Assembly: GCA_947630385.1 (NCBI GenBank) | Contig: CANRHG010000009.1 | Location: forward strand, 1-23,710 | DNA length: 23,710 bases | Direction: 5' to 3' | From: an uncultured Eubacteriaceae bacterium | GTDB taxonomy: Bacteria; Bacillota; Clostridia; Eubacteriales; Eubacteriaceae | In this document: one piece after another, positions 8,284 through 16,116 of the stretch | Position numbering within the stretch: position 1 is the first letter of the stretch | Layout of the letters: the number at the start of each line of letters is the position of its first letter | Made by a program: the position numbers and the translations under genes | The notes under the pieces: model-generated | Databases searched by the model: none | Told to the model about the DNA's origin: nothing | Seen by the model: the letters and a program-made list of their open reading frames with translations, nothing else

Positions 8284-9242
8284 ACGTATTCGGTCGGTTC
8301 AAAATGAAGCGACAAGGGTTCATTGTTGTGAATGTAAGTGATGGCTTCACCAAAGAACTCGTTGGTCGGTATGATCTTTAGTTTATCGATTCTCTTTTCT
8401 TCGGGGAGTTCGATCGTGTCGAGGATGACCAGTTCTTCGATTGGACTTTCATCTAATTTCTTTAAAGCGTCGCCCGACAAAACACCGTGCGTACAGCCGA
8501 CCCGGACGGATTTGGCGCCGCGCTCCATCAGCGCTTTGACGCCTTCTACGATGGTACCGCCCGTGTCGATCATGTCATCGATCATGATGCAGTTTTTACC
8601 CTTTACGTCGCCGATGATGTTTTTAACTTCGGCTTCGTTTGGGCGGGGACGGTGTTTGTCGATGATAGCAAAATCACATTGTAAATTCTGAGCTAACTTT
8701 CGCGCCCTTTTGATACTTCCGGTATCGGGTGCCACGACCATAAGATCGTCCAGGTTTTGTTCCTGAAAGTGGTTGGATAGTCGTAAAATCCCGGACAGAT
8801 GATCGACCGGAATATCAAAAAAGCCCTGTATCTGGTCCGCGTGCAGATCCATGGTTACGATACGGTCCGCGCCCGCCGTCGTAAGGAGATCGGCTACCAG
8901 CTTTGCCGTTATTGGATGTCTTGAGAGGGACTTCCGATCCTGCCGCGCGTAACCGTAATACGGCATGATCGCGGTGATTCTTCCAGCAGAGGCCCTTTTC
9001 AAGGCGTCCATTATGATCAAAAGCTCCATTAAATTTTCGCTTTGTGGATAATTGGTAGATTGGACAACAAAAACATCTTTGCCTCTAACCGATTCCTTTA
9101 ACTTGAAGTTGATCTCGCCGTCGCTAAACGTATCCAGGTCCACGTCGACCAAATCTACGCCCAGCGTTCGGGCAATGTTTTGTGCTAAAGTCTTGTTCGA
9201 GTTTCCGGAGATGATTTTGATGTCATCTTTTTTAAAGTCCAA
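8280..9242 (-). CDS. prs: Ribose-phosphate pyrophosphokinase (PRPP synthetase, class I)
   Basis: Prs makes PRPP from ribose 5-phosphate and ATP for purine, pyrimidine, histidine, tryptophan and NAD synthesis. The product has 320 residues, normal for the family. Visible motifs are IKIISGNSN at the N-terminus, YYGYARQDRK in the ATP loop, DLHADQIQGFFDIPVDHL (metal and substrate site), DKHRPRPNEAEV, and the PRPP loop IDDMIDTGGTI. The start is TTG at 9240-9242. This choice is forced: the glmU stop TAA is in the same frame 12 bases upstream, no other start codon lies between, and the next Met is near residue 72. AAGGGGA lies 8 bases from the TTG. The motif PDTGSIKRA differs slightly from the common PDHGGVTRA form. 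glmU, which uses UTP, is its direct upstream partner. Confidence 0.96.
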   Translation of the reverse strand: MDFKKDDIKIISGNSNKTLAQNIARTLGVDLVDVDLDTFSDGEINFKLKESVRGKDVFVVQSTNYPQSENLMELLIIMDALKRASAGRITAIMPYYGYARQDRKSLSRHPITAKLVADLLTTAGADRIVTMDLHADQIQGFFDIPVDHLSGILRLSNHFQEQNLDDLMVVAPDTGSIKRARKLAQNLQCDFAIIDKHRPRPNEAEVKNIIGDVKGKNCIMIDDMIDTGGTIVEGVKALMERGAKSVRVGCTHGVLSGDALKKLDESPIEELVILDTIELPEEKRIDKLKIIPTNEFFGEAITYIHNNEPLSLHFEPTEYV

Positions 9243-9249
9243 TGGTCTT

Positions 9250-9256
9250 TCCCCTT
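9250..9256 (-). promoter_or_regulatory. Ribosome binding site for the TTG start of prs
   Basis: AAGGGGA on the minus strand overlaps the glmU stop codon and lies about 8 bases before the TTG. Together with the in-frame glmU stop just upstream, it fixes the unusual start codon. Confidence 0.75.
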
Positions 9257-10616
9257 ATTCTTCCTCTTGATAATAATCTATCTTGTTTTCTTGGCGCGAC
9301 CTAGCAATTGACAAAGTGTTTGGTGGGACTTCGTCGGTGATCGTCGAGCCCGCGGCTGTATAACTATTTTCCCTTACCGTCACCGGGGCGATCAAATTCG
9401 TGTTACAGCCTATAAAACAGTTATCTTCTACGACGGTCCGATGCTTTTTCTTCCCGTCGTAATTAACAAATACCGTTCCACAACCGAGATTCACACCCGC
9501 GCCTACGTCAGCATCCCCGATATAAGTTAGGTGAGAAGCTTTACTACCATCGCCAATAACTGAATTTTTAACCTCGACAAAGTCGCCGACTTTAACGTTT
9601 TTTCCAATCTGAGAGTTGGGACGCAAATAGGCGTAAGGCCCAATCTGACTTCCCTCATCAATTATACTATCGATTATCGTAGAACTTTCGATCTGAACGC
9701 TATTTTTAATGGTAGAGTTTTTAATATGCGAGTTCAGACCGATCGTACACCCCTTTCCTATTACCGTATCGCCTTCGATGAGGCAACCCGGATAAATGAC
9801 CGTATCGGCTCCGACTTTGACCGACAAATCAATGTAGACGTTTTTGGGGTCGATGATCGTGACCCCCTCGTCCATGAGCTCCAAAGCTTTCTTTTCGTAA
9901 AAAATCGCGTTGACCTGGGCGAGCTGGGCCCTTGAATTAACGGCCGCGGTCTCTTTATAATCTTCCAATAAATATGTTCCCACATCTTTTCCCATATCCC
10001 GAATTATTTCAATGCAGTCGGTCAAATAATATTCTTTTTGACTGTTTTTATCGGTCAGTTTCTCAAGAGCTGGGAGAAGATCGGCAGAATTAAAACAGTA
10101 GACCCCGGAATTGATCTCATCGATTTTTCGTTCCTCTTCGCTCGCGTCCTTTTGTTCCACGATACGAAGAAGACGATCGTCTTCTTTGATGATGCGCCCG
10201 TATCCCGTGGGATCGGGAACTTTTGCCGTCAGTACGGTTACGCCGTTTTCATTCTCTAAGTGTTTTTCAATAAGCCGGTCGATCGTGTGCGGGCTTATCA
10301 GGGGAGCGTCCCCGTTTAAAACCAGAACCACCGATTCGTCTCCACCGTCAAAAAACGCTTTGGCCTGTTTTACGGCGTGTCCCGTGCCTAGCTGCTCTTG
10401 TTGGTAGTAGACGTCGACGTCTTCCGGTACTATTTTTTCAACTTCATCTTTTTGATAGCCCAGGATCACAGCGGTCTCATCGACGTCGGCCTCACGGCAG
10501 GCGTCTAAGACGTGTTCGAGTAGAGTTTTTCCAGCCGTCTTGTGTAAGACTTTGGCGATATCCGATTTCATGCGCTGTCCCGATCCAGCGGCTAAGATTA
10601 ATGATTTAATTTTCAT
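9255..10616 (-). CDS. glmU: Bifunctional GlmU: GlcN-1-P acetyltransferase / GlcNAc-1-P uridyltransferase
   Basis: GlmU makes UDP-GlcNAc, the entry sugar for peptidoglycan and other envelope polymers. The product has 453 residues, the usual size. The N-terminal pyrophosphorylase domain opens with LILAAGSGQRMKS and AKVLH; the canonical form has GTRMKS and PKVLH, so two positions differ. YLTDCIEI and INSGVYCF follow. The C-terminal half is a left-handed beta-helix of hexapeptide repeats, and holds the acetyltransferase region HLTYIGDADVG, GTVFVNYDGKKKHRT and VEDNCFIGCNTNLIAPVTV. It starts with ATG at 10614-10616 behind AAAGGA. It leads the glmU-prs-pth operon, downstream of the spoVG terminator. 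The 66 bases between terminator and ATG must hold its promoter, but I found no clear -35/-10 pair; TATCAT about 12 bases before the ATG is one possible -10. Confidence 0.97.
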   Translation of the reverse strand: MKIKSLILAAGSGQRMKSDIAKVLHKTAGKTLLEHVLDACREADVDETAVILGYQKDEVEKIVPEDVDVYYQQEQLGTGHAVKQAKAFFDGGDESVVLVLNGDAPLISPHTIDRLIEKHLENENGVTVLTAKVPDPTGYGRIIKEDDRLLRIVEQKDASEEERKIDEINSGVYCFNSADLLPALEKLTDKNSQKEYYLTDCIEIIRDMGKDVGTYLLEDYKETAAVNSRAQLAQVNAIFYEKKALELMDEGVTIIDPKNVYIDLSVKVGADTVIYPGCLIEGDTVIGKGCTIGLNSHIKNSTIKNSVQIESSTIIDSIIDEGSQIGPYAYLRPNSQIGKNVKVGDFVEVKNSVIGDGSKASHLTYIGDADVGAGVNLGCGTVFVNYDGKKKHRTVVEDNCFIGCNTNLIAPVTVRENSYTAAGSTITDEVPPNTLSIARSRQENKIDYYQEEE

Positions 10617-10682
10617 CGTCCTTTTTATGATAGCATTACGGCGAGAAAATTATCCCAAATATTTTGTTAAATAATGGAAATT

Positions 10683-10705
10683 AAAAAAACCGCCTTAATA
10701 GGCGG
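10683..10705 (-). terminator. Rho-independent terminator of spoVG
   Basis: On the minus strand CCGCC, loop TATTAA, GGCGG is followed by TTTTTTT. It begins 2 bases after the spoVG stop codon and separates spoVG from glmU. Confidence 0.88.
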
Positions 10706-10707
10706 CA

Positions 10708-11004
10708 TTATACTTCTTCCTCAAATTCATCAATGTCCACATCTTGGTTTCCGAGCTCTTCATTGAAAGCTCCCAAAACTTCTGTTTCGATCATCCTGCG
10801 CGCTTCCGAATTGATCGGGTGGCATATGTCCTTAAATTCGCCGTTGATCGTTTTACGATTTGGCATAGCTACGAAAAAGCCGTTTTGGCTTTCTATGATC
10901 TTGATGTCGTGGACCACAAATAGATCATCGAATGTAACAGATACGATTGCTCGAAGCTTCCCATCTGGGAAAATTTTTCTAAATTTGATATCAGATATTT
11001 CCAT
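10708..11004 (-). CDS. spoVG: SpoVG family DNA/RNA-binding regulator
   Basis: SpoVG is a small site-specific nucleic-acid-binding protein known to affect sporulation, cell division, capsule and virulence in different Bacillota and in Borrelia. The 98-residue product matches the family through LRAIVSVTFDDLFVVHDIKI, FFVAMPNRKT, GEFKDICHPINSEAR, and an acidic tail (DVDIDEFEEEV). The start is the ATG at 11002-11004; AGG lies too far upstream (about 13 bases) to be a good Shine-Dalgarno. It is a one-gene transcript with a terminator directly after the stop. It is divergent from murC over a 232-base region containing several inverted repeats. Presence of spoVG does not prove the organism sporulates, since many non-spore-formers keep it. 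Identity is secure; targets cannot be inferred. Confidence 0.95.
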   Translation of the reverse strand: MEISDIKFRKIFPDGKLRAIVSVTFDDLFVVHDIKIIESQNGFFVAMPNRKTINGEFKDICHPINSEARRMIETEVLGAFNEELGNQDVDIDEFEEEV

Positions 11005-11037
11005 CTCTTCAATACCTACTTGTCTATTAGAAATTAA

Positions 11038-11075
11038 AGGTTATATTTTCGCTGTTTACCCCAAAAATATAACCT
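11038..11075. repeat. Perfect 12-bp inverted repeat upstream of spoVG
   Basis: Left arm AGGTTATATTTT (11038-11049) and right arm AAAATATAACCT (11064-11075) are exact reverse complements around a 14-base loop CGCTGTTTACCCCA. It overlaps the candidate spoVG -10 element. It could be an operator, or an AU-rich hairpin in the 5' leader of a longer transcript. There is no U-tail, so it is not a terminator. Confidence 0.85.
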
Positions 11076-11095
11076 CACTTGTGTTTAAATGATAA
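11066..11095 (-). promoter_or_regulatory. spoVG: Candidate spoVG promoter
   Basis: On the minus strand TTATCA (11090-11095) and TATATT (11066-11071) are separated by 18 bases: a 4/6 match to -35 and a 5/6 match to -10. Transcription would start about 50-55 bases before the spoVG ATG, inside the loop of the 12-bp inverted repeat. In Bacillus spoVG uses sigma-H; I do not see a clear sigma-H element here. Confidence 0.4.
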
Positions 11096-11100
11096 CACAA
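11079..11100. repeat. 7-bp inverted repeat upstream of spoVG
   Basis: TTGTGTT (11079-11085) and AACACAA (11094-11100) flank an 8-base spacer TAAATGAT. It overlaps the candidate spoVG -35 element and could be a repressor or activator site. A palindrome this short can also arise by chance in AT-rich DNA. Confidence 0.5.
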
Positions 11101-11116
11101 AACATTAAAAATAACC

Positions 11117-11132
11117 TTAAAAAATTTTTTAA
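11117..11132. repeat. 16-bp perfect AT palindrome between spoVG and murC
   Basis: TTAAAAAATTTTTTAA is self-complementary and is flanked on both sides by AACATTA (11101-11107 and 11131-11137, the latter overlapping by two bases). Phased A/T runs like this tend to bend DNA. It ends at the candidate murC -35 element. It is not followed by a T-run and is not a terminator. Confidence 0.6.
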
Positions 11133-11157
11133 CATTACCCCAAAAGAAATGTACAAT
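11129..11157 (+). promoter_or_regulatory. murC: Candidate murC promoter (housekeeping sigma type)
   Basis: TTAACA (11129-11134), a 17-base spacer, and TACAAT (11152-11157) each match consensus at five of six positions with ideal spacing. This is the best promoter I can see in the window. Transcription would start near 11164, giving a leader of about 73 bases. The spacer contains one of the two TTACCCCAAAA boxes. Confidence 0.65.
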
Positions 11158-11197
11158 AGATAAATACCACCCTTTTAAAATGCAAAATTCATGGAAA

Positions 11198-11228
11198 TTG
11201 CATAAAATTGAAACCAACCTTATATAAT
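11198..11228 (+). promoter_or_regulatory. murC: Possible second, start-proximal murC promoter
   Basis: A perfect TATAAT (11223-11228) ends 8 bases before the murC ATG, with TTGCAT (11198-11203) 19 bases upstream; TATATA at 11221 would give 17-base spacing. A transcript from here would begin at or next to the ATG and be leaderless, which fits the absence of a Shine-Dalgarno. The weak -35 keeps this tentative. Confidence 0.3.
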
Positions 11229-11236
11229 TTAAAAAA

Positions 11237-12664
11237 ATGAAAACAATACTAGAAAAAGAATTCGGCAAGAAAATCAACAAACTCTACTTCGTAGGAATCG
11301 GCGGGACCAGCATGAGCGGGTTGGCCGGGATCGCCCAGGATATGGGCTTTGAAGTGGCCGGCTGCGACATGATGGACTCGCTTTACGTTCAAAAGCTTAA
11401 AAACCGAGGCATTCCGATCAGTATCGGCCACGACGAAAACAACCTCCCCGACGATACGGATCTTCTCGTTTTCTCGGCTGCCATCAGCGATGAAAAACCG
11501 GAAATGGTCAAAGCCAAAAAACTCGGCATTCCCCGAATTGAGCGAAGCGACTACCTTGGCCTGCTCTCACGGGTGTTCGAGACCACGATCGGGGTAGCCG
11601 GAACGCACGGAAAGACCACGACCTCTTCGATGATCGCCCAACTACTGACACAAGCCGAGCTCGATCCCAGCGTTTCGATCGGCGGAAGGCTCGATGAGAT
11701 CGGTGGAAACGCGCACCTCGGGAAAAATGAGTATTTCGTCGTCGAGTCCTGTGAGTTTGTCGATTCTTTCCTAAAGACCCAACACCAAATCGGCGTGATC
11801 ACGAACATCGAAAAAGACCACCTCGACTACTTCACGGGCGGTCTAAAACAAATCATGCAGTCGTTTCACCGCTTTGGAATGATCTTACCGAAAAACGGCT
11901 TGATGGTGGCCTGGGGCGACGATACGATCGTTCGAAACGTCTGTCTGGGCCTTAAATGTCCGGTCGTTTATTATGGCTTTAAAGACAACAACGACTGGAC
12001 CGCAAAAAACGTGGAATTCAACGAATTTGGAAACCCCAGTTTTGATCTTTACCATAAAGACGAGTTCTACGATCACTTTGAACTTCAAATTCCGGGAAGG
12101 CACAACGTCCTAAACGCGATGGCCGCGGTCATCGTCGCCGATCATTTGGGGGTTGATAAAGAGCTGATCAAACACTCGCTCAAGGATTTTAAAGGGGCCC
12201 ACCGGCGTTTTGAGTTTCGTGGGGAAGTCGACGGAATCAACGTCTACGAAGACTACGCCCATCACCCGACCGAACTAAGGGTCGTGATCGAGTCGGCTTT
12301 AAACCACGACCATAACAAACTTTGGGTCGTCTTCCAGCCGCACACGTACTCGCGCACCAAACTCCTGTTTCGAGAGTTTATCGACTCGTTTAAAGGGGCC
12401 GACGAAGTTATCCTAAACGATATCTACTCCGACCGCGAAGCCAATACCTATAACATCTACTCGGAGGATCTGGCGAAGTACATCAAGCGTGACTATAACA
12501 TTCCGACGGTCGTCATGAGCGAGTTCGAGCAAATCGTAAAATACTTAACCGATAATTTAAAGCCGGGCGATCTGGTCCTCGTGGCGGGGTCGCAGACCAT
12601 TAATAAGGTAGCTTTTATGCTCGTAGACGCTCTTAAAGAGAAAAAAGAAGGTAGTGAAGTTTAA
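11237..12664 (+). CDS. murC: UDP-N-acetylmuramate--L-alanine ligase
   Basis: MurC adds the first amino acid, L-alanine, to UDP-MurNAc in the cytoplasm, using ATP. The product has 475 residues, usual for MurC. The N-terminal UDP-binding domain reads YFVGIGGTSMSGLA. The ATP loop VAGTHGKTTTSSM is near 120-132, NIEKDHLDYF follows, and the C-terminal ligase domain contains YEDYAHHPTELR near 338 and FQPHTYSRTK. The start ATG is preceded only by A/T-rich sequence. Expression is probably driven from one or both promoters in the divergent region with spoVG. The gene converges on addA: both stop codons (TAA) overlap as TTAA at 12661-12664 in the loop of a shared hairpin. MurI and GlmU, which work in the same pathway, are encoded in two other operons of this window. 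Confidence 0.97.
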   Translation: MKTILEKEFGKKINKLYFVGIGGTSMSGLAGIAQDMGFEVAGCDMMDSLYVQKLKNRGIPISIGHDENNLPDDTDLLVFSAAISDEKPEMVKAKKLGIPRIERSDYLGLLSRVFETTIGVAGTHGKTTTSSMIAQLLTQAELDPSVSIGGRLDEIGGNAHLGKNEYFVVESCEFVDSFLKTQHQIGVITNIEKDHLDYFTGGLKQIMQSFHRFGMILPKNGLMVAWGDDTIVRNVCLGLKCPVVYYGFKDNNDWTAKNVEFNEFGNPSFDLYHKDEFYDHFELQIPGRHNVLNAMAAVIVADHLGVDKELIKHSLKDFKGAHRRFEFRGEVDGINVYEDYAHHPTELRVVIESALNHDHNKLWVVFQPHTYSRTKLLFREFIDSFKGADEVILNDIYSDREANTYNIYSEDLAKYIKRDYNIPTVVMSEFEQIVKYLTDNLKPGDLVLVAGSQTINKVAFMLVDALKEKKEGSEV

Positions 12665-12677
12665 GCTTCGCTACCTT
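12648..12677. terminator. Shared terminator hairpin holding the stop codons of murC and addA
   Basis: AAGGTAGTGAAG (12648-12659) pairs with CTTCGCTACCTT (12666-12677): 11 Watson-Crick pairs plus one T/G position, with a 6-base loop TTTAAG. Both stop codons lie in the loop. On the minus strand the tail is CTTTTTTCTCTTT, good for the addA transcript; on the plus strand the tail (TAGTTACG) is weak. The stem encodes GSEV in MurC and GSEA in AddA. Confidence 0.82.
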
Positions 12678-15600
12678 TAGTTACGTTATGGTCCAAATTT
12701 TGGTTTAAAAAGAAAATATGCTTTTCCGCGACCGGGATTTTCGTCAGTCTCTCAAGCGCTTTTTCGTAGAGTTCTACCTGCATCTCGTATTCTGAGACGC
12801 GCTGTCTCCAAAGTTGTTCATTAAAGTACCGGTCGGTTTTATAATCGACTAGGACCCACTTACCGTCTTCTAAAAAGCAACAGTCAATGATCCCGGAGAC
12901 TTCGATGATGTTGTTTTCGCTCCCGAGCGAATAGATCTCGCTTTCGGTCAGATCGAGCTTAAACGGATACTCGACGAGATAATCCCCGGGGTCCTTTTTA
13001 AAGCTCTCAAAAAGGCGCTTTCCAAGCTCCGACGCGTAGAAGTTTTCAAAAAGCTGTAAATCTACCGGGCGCAGTTCCTCGGGCGTTACGGTCCCGTCTT
13101 CAAGCATTTCTTCAATCTGGGTTTTGATCTCTTCTTTTAAGTCTTCACAACTATCCAAACGACTTAGATCAAACGACTGGAAGATCTTGTGGACCGTGAC
13201 CCCAAACTCGGTCGGTGAGACCACCCGCTCGTCGCTGTGCTCGAGTTCGACCATCTCGACAAGACTCTCTTCGATCCCGCTGCGCTTGACCATAGAGACG
13301 GAGGTCTTGACGGGTCTCGAATCGATCTCCTCGATTTTTTCCGAGTCCAGCTTGTCGTAAATAAGCCGTTTTAGGTCTTCGTCTACTTCTACGACCTCTT
13401 TTTCCGGCGCGTCCGGGATGATCCCGATTAATTCTTCTTCCGGGCATCTTTTTACTTTCCAGGCCTTTTTCCCGCCCCGCTCAAGTCCGGTCAGGACCCA
13501 GTCGAGGTACGTGTTTTGCTCGAGTAAACTTTTTTGAGCCTCCCCGCTATCTTCATCTTCGGTGACACCGACTAAAATTAGGCGGTCCATCGCGCGGGTC
13601 AGGGCCACGTAGAGCAGACGCATTTCCTCTGAAAGTTCTTCCCTTCGAAATACGGTTCTTAAGGCCTCGATCGTAAAACAGTCTTCCTTTACTTTGATAT
13701 CGTCCTTATATTCGATAAGTCTTCCCGAATAACCGTAGTCTTTATGGTAGTTGAAGTTCCCCGAGCTGTTTAGGTTAAAGCGCTTAGAAACATCGGATAA
13801 AATCACGACCGGAAACTCCAACCCCTTACTCTTGTGGATCGACATCAGACTTACCGCGTTTTGGTCCTGTGGGCGTTCTTTTAGACCGCTTAGGTACTTG
13901 TTGTTCTTCTCAAGCTTAGCTACGTAGTCCAAAAAAGCGATGATCCCTTTTAGATTGGTCTCCTTAAAATCCTTGGCCTTTTCGATTAATAGGCGTAGGT
14001 TACGCTTACGGTCCTGTCCTCCCGGAAGGCTTCCAAAGTAGGCGTAGTAGTCGCTCTCTAGCATGACTTTCCAAAGGTAATCGTCGAGCGCGTAAAGTTG
14101 CGACTCCCTGCGAAACCGGTCGAGAAGAGCGTAAAAGCTTTTTAGCCGGTCCGCCAAAGCGTCCTCTTTTTGATCGCGGTAGGCTTCGACGGCTTCGTAA
14201 AAGTAGTTTAAATCCGGATACGTCTTTTTGATCGTCACGATCTCGTCGAGGCTAAAATCAAAGACCGGAAGCTGCATGACGGTCAGAAGCGGATAGTCCT
14301 GCTTGTGATTGTCGATCAGTGAGATGAACTTTAAAAAGACGCTGATCTCGCGGGCGTTTACCTGTTGTTGTTCCCCGTCAAAGAGGACGGGGATGCCCTG
14401 CTCGGTCAAAACTTTAAGAATCGTTGCGGCCTTTTTGTTGATGCTACGGTAAAGAATCGCGATGTCTTTATAGCTGTAGCCGTTATCCGGTGAGGATACG
14501 ATTTCTTTGATCTTTCCGGCTAAAAACAGGGCCTGGATCTCGTCGTTGTTTAAGTCCGTGCTTTTATCCCTTACGATCAGGTCGAGTTCTGCCGGTTTTG
14601 TCTCATCGCTCCGGTTTGCTATGAGCCTTGCCTGGGCGTTGTAGTCGACCTCACCGAGCTCTTTTGACATGATATTTGAAAAAAGCGCGTTGATCGAATC
14701 GATGACCGTAGGAGAGGAGCGAAAGTTTAAGTTAAGTCTAATCAGCTCGTTTTGGTCCGTTTTACTTTCGAACTCTTCGCTTTTTTCTATAAAGATACTC
14801 GGGTCGGCGTGGCGGAAACGGTAGATCGCCTGTCTTAAGTCCCCGACCATAAAGCGATTATTTTTATCCGATACAAGACTAAGGATCTCTTCTTGTATTT
14901 GATTGATGTCCTGATACTCGTCGACAAAAACGTAGTCGTAGCTGTTTTTTATATCCTCTCTGATCTTTTCGTCTTCTAGGATCTCAAGGAGCTTGCGCTC
15001 AAGATCCGAAAAGGTAAGAAGCCTATTTTCGGCTTTTCGCTCGTTGATCCGCTTTAAAATAAACTGGGACAGTTCGTACAGGTCCTTAAACGTCTCATTA
15101 ACTTTTTTTATTTTTTCGTATTCTTTTTTTTCGTCAAAGCCTTTAAACTTGCCTTTTAAATCGTTTAGCTTCTTTTTTGCCGGATCCCTAATGCCTTTTA
15201 CCGTCTCTTTTAAGTCTTCAGGGGTGGGCTTAGGAAAGCGCAGGCTACAAAAAGACAGACTCCCCACGTCCTCTAAGAGGTCCGAAAAAGAGTCCGGATC
15301 AAGGGCCAAAACGGCCGAGATCTCGTTTTTAAAGGCGTCTTTCGTCTTTCCGGACTTAGGCCAGGGGATATCGCCGTGATAGATATCAAGCTTCTTATAG
15401 GCTTCTTTTACCGTGTTTAGGCTTTCTTTTACGGAGTCGGCGTAGTTTTTTACGAGCCCGCTTTCTAAAAACTCTTCTATATCTTTTTCGTAGTTTTCAT
15501 AAGCCTTTTTAAACCAATCGTTAGGGTGGGCGAGCGTGGATAAAAAGTCGATGAGTTTTAGGAGTTCTTTTTTTAAGCCTTCGACCGAACGGTTGTCCGA

Positions 15601-16116
15601 GTAGCGGTCAATCAGAGACAAAAAACGCTCCGTAAACGCGTCGGGTTCGCGCTCGCTTTTGATAAACAACTCTTCAAAGCTTTCATCGATGACTTCGTTC
15701 ACCAAAAGGTCGTATTCGGACTCGTCGGGGATCCGAAAATTTGGGTCGATCCCCGCCTTTTCGAAGTATTTTTTGATCGTAGACGAGGCGAACGAGTCGA
15801 TCGTCGAGATCTGCGCGTCCGTGATCAGGTTGATCTGCTCTAAGGTCTCTTTGGTCGGTCTTTTATAACTTTCGGACTCGAGCGCCGTAAAGAGCTTTTG
15901 CTTAAAACGTTGTTTCATTTCCGCCGCCGCGGCGCGCGTAAAGGTCAAAACCAAAATCCTTCGACAGTCTACGCCCTCGTTTAATACCAGCTCTTTTAAA
16001 CGTTCGGTAAGAAGCGCGGTCTTTCCGGAGCCCGCTGCCGCGGAGACGAGGAGGTTTCTTCCCCGGTTAAAGATCGCCCTTTGTTGGTCTTCGGTCCAGC
16101 TGATTTTAGTCGCCAT
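12661..16116 (-). CDS. addA: AddA, helicase-nuclease subunit of AddAB
   Basis: AddA is the UvrD-type motor and one of two nucleases of the AddAB complex, which resects double-strand breaks for RecA loading. The product has 1151 residues (B. subtilis about 1232). Helicase motifs are SAAAGSGKTALL near residue 28 (Walker A), DEYQDINQIQ near 396, LRQAIYRFRHADPSIF, KSKGLEFPVVILSD, and EMRLLYVALTRAMDRL. The C-terminal PD-(D/E)XK nuclease carries GIIDCCF and VLVDYKTDR near 1087. The start ATG overlaps the end of addB by 11 bases, and GAGGT lies about 10 bases upstream within addB. It is the last gene of murI-trpS-addB-addA and ends in the hairpin shared with murC. The nuclease domain and the addB neighbour separate it from PcrA/UvrD. 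Confidence 0.97.
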   Translation of the reverse strand: MATKISWTEDQQRAIFNRGRNLLVSAAAGSGKTALLTERLKELVLNEGVDCRRILVLTFTRAAAAEMKQRFKQKLFTALESESYKRPTKETLEQINLITDAQISTIDSFASSTIKKYFEKAGIDPNFRIPDESEYDLLVNEVIDESFEELFIKSEREPDAFTERFLSLIDRYSDNRSVEGLKKELLKLIDFLSTLAHPNDWFKKAYENYEKDIEEFLESGLVKNYADSVKESLNTVKEAYKKLDIYHGDIPWPKSGKTKDAFKNEISAVLALDPDSFSDLLEDVGSLSFCSLRFPKPTPEDLKETVKGIRDPAKKKLNDLKGKFKGFDEKKEYEKIKKVNETFKDLYELSQFILKRINERKAENRLLTFSDLERKLLEILEDEKIREDIKNSYDYVFVDEYQDINQIQEEILSLVSDKNNRFMVGDLRQAIYRFRHADPSIFIEKSEEFESKTDQNELIRLNLNFRSSPTVIDSINALFSNIMSKELGEVDYNAQARLIANRSDETKPAELDLIVRDKSTDLNNDEIQALFLAGKIKEIVSSPDNGYSYKDIAILYRSINKKAATILKVLTEQGIPVLFDGEQQQVNAREISVFLKFISLIDNHKQDYPLLTVMQLPVFDFSLDEIVTIKKTYPDLNYFYEAVEAYRDQKEDALADRLKSFYALLDRFRRESQLYALDDYLWKVMLESDYYAYFGSLPGGQDRKRNLRLLIEKAKDFKETNLKGIIAFLDYVAKLEKNNKYLSGLKERPQDQNAVSLMSIHKSKGLEFPVVILSDVSKRFNLNSSGNFNYHKDYGYSGRLIEYKDDIKVKEDCFTIEALRTVFRREELSEEMRLLYVALTRAMDRLILVGVTEDEDSGEAQKSLLEQNTYLDWVLTGLERGGKKAWKVKRCPEEELIGIIPDAPEKEVVEVDEDLKRLIYDKLDSEKIEEIDSRPVKTSVSMVKRSGIEESLVEMVELEHSDERVVSPTEFGVTVHKIFQSFDLSRLDSCEDLKEEIKTQIEEMLEDGTVTPEELRPVDLQLFENFYASELGKRLFESFKKDPGDYLVEYPFKLDLTESEIYSLGSENNIIEVSGIIDCCFLEDGKWVLVDYKTDRYFNEQLWRQRVSEYEMQVELYEKALERLTKIPVAEKHIFFLNQNLDHNVTKGSEA

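Larger units (their letters stand above)
11056..11145 (+). repeat. Two copies of TTACCCCAAAA in the spoVG/murC divergent region
   Basis: The same 11 bases occur at 11056-11066 and 11135-11145, in the same orientation, 79 bases apart. The first is in and beside the loop of the 12-bp inverted repeat at the spoVG promoter. The second fills the first part of the spacer of the candidate murC promoter. A C4 run is unusual in this AT-rich stretch. Confidence 0.7.

Noticed and set aside
11056..11280. 74-codon minus-strand frame across the spoVG/murC intergenic region
   Set aside because: It covers the regulatory repeats and the start of murC on the other strand, is low-complexity in AT-rich DNA, and has no supporting signals.
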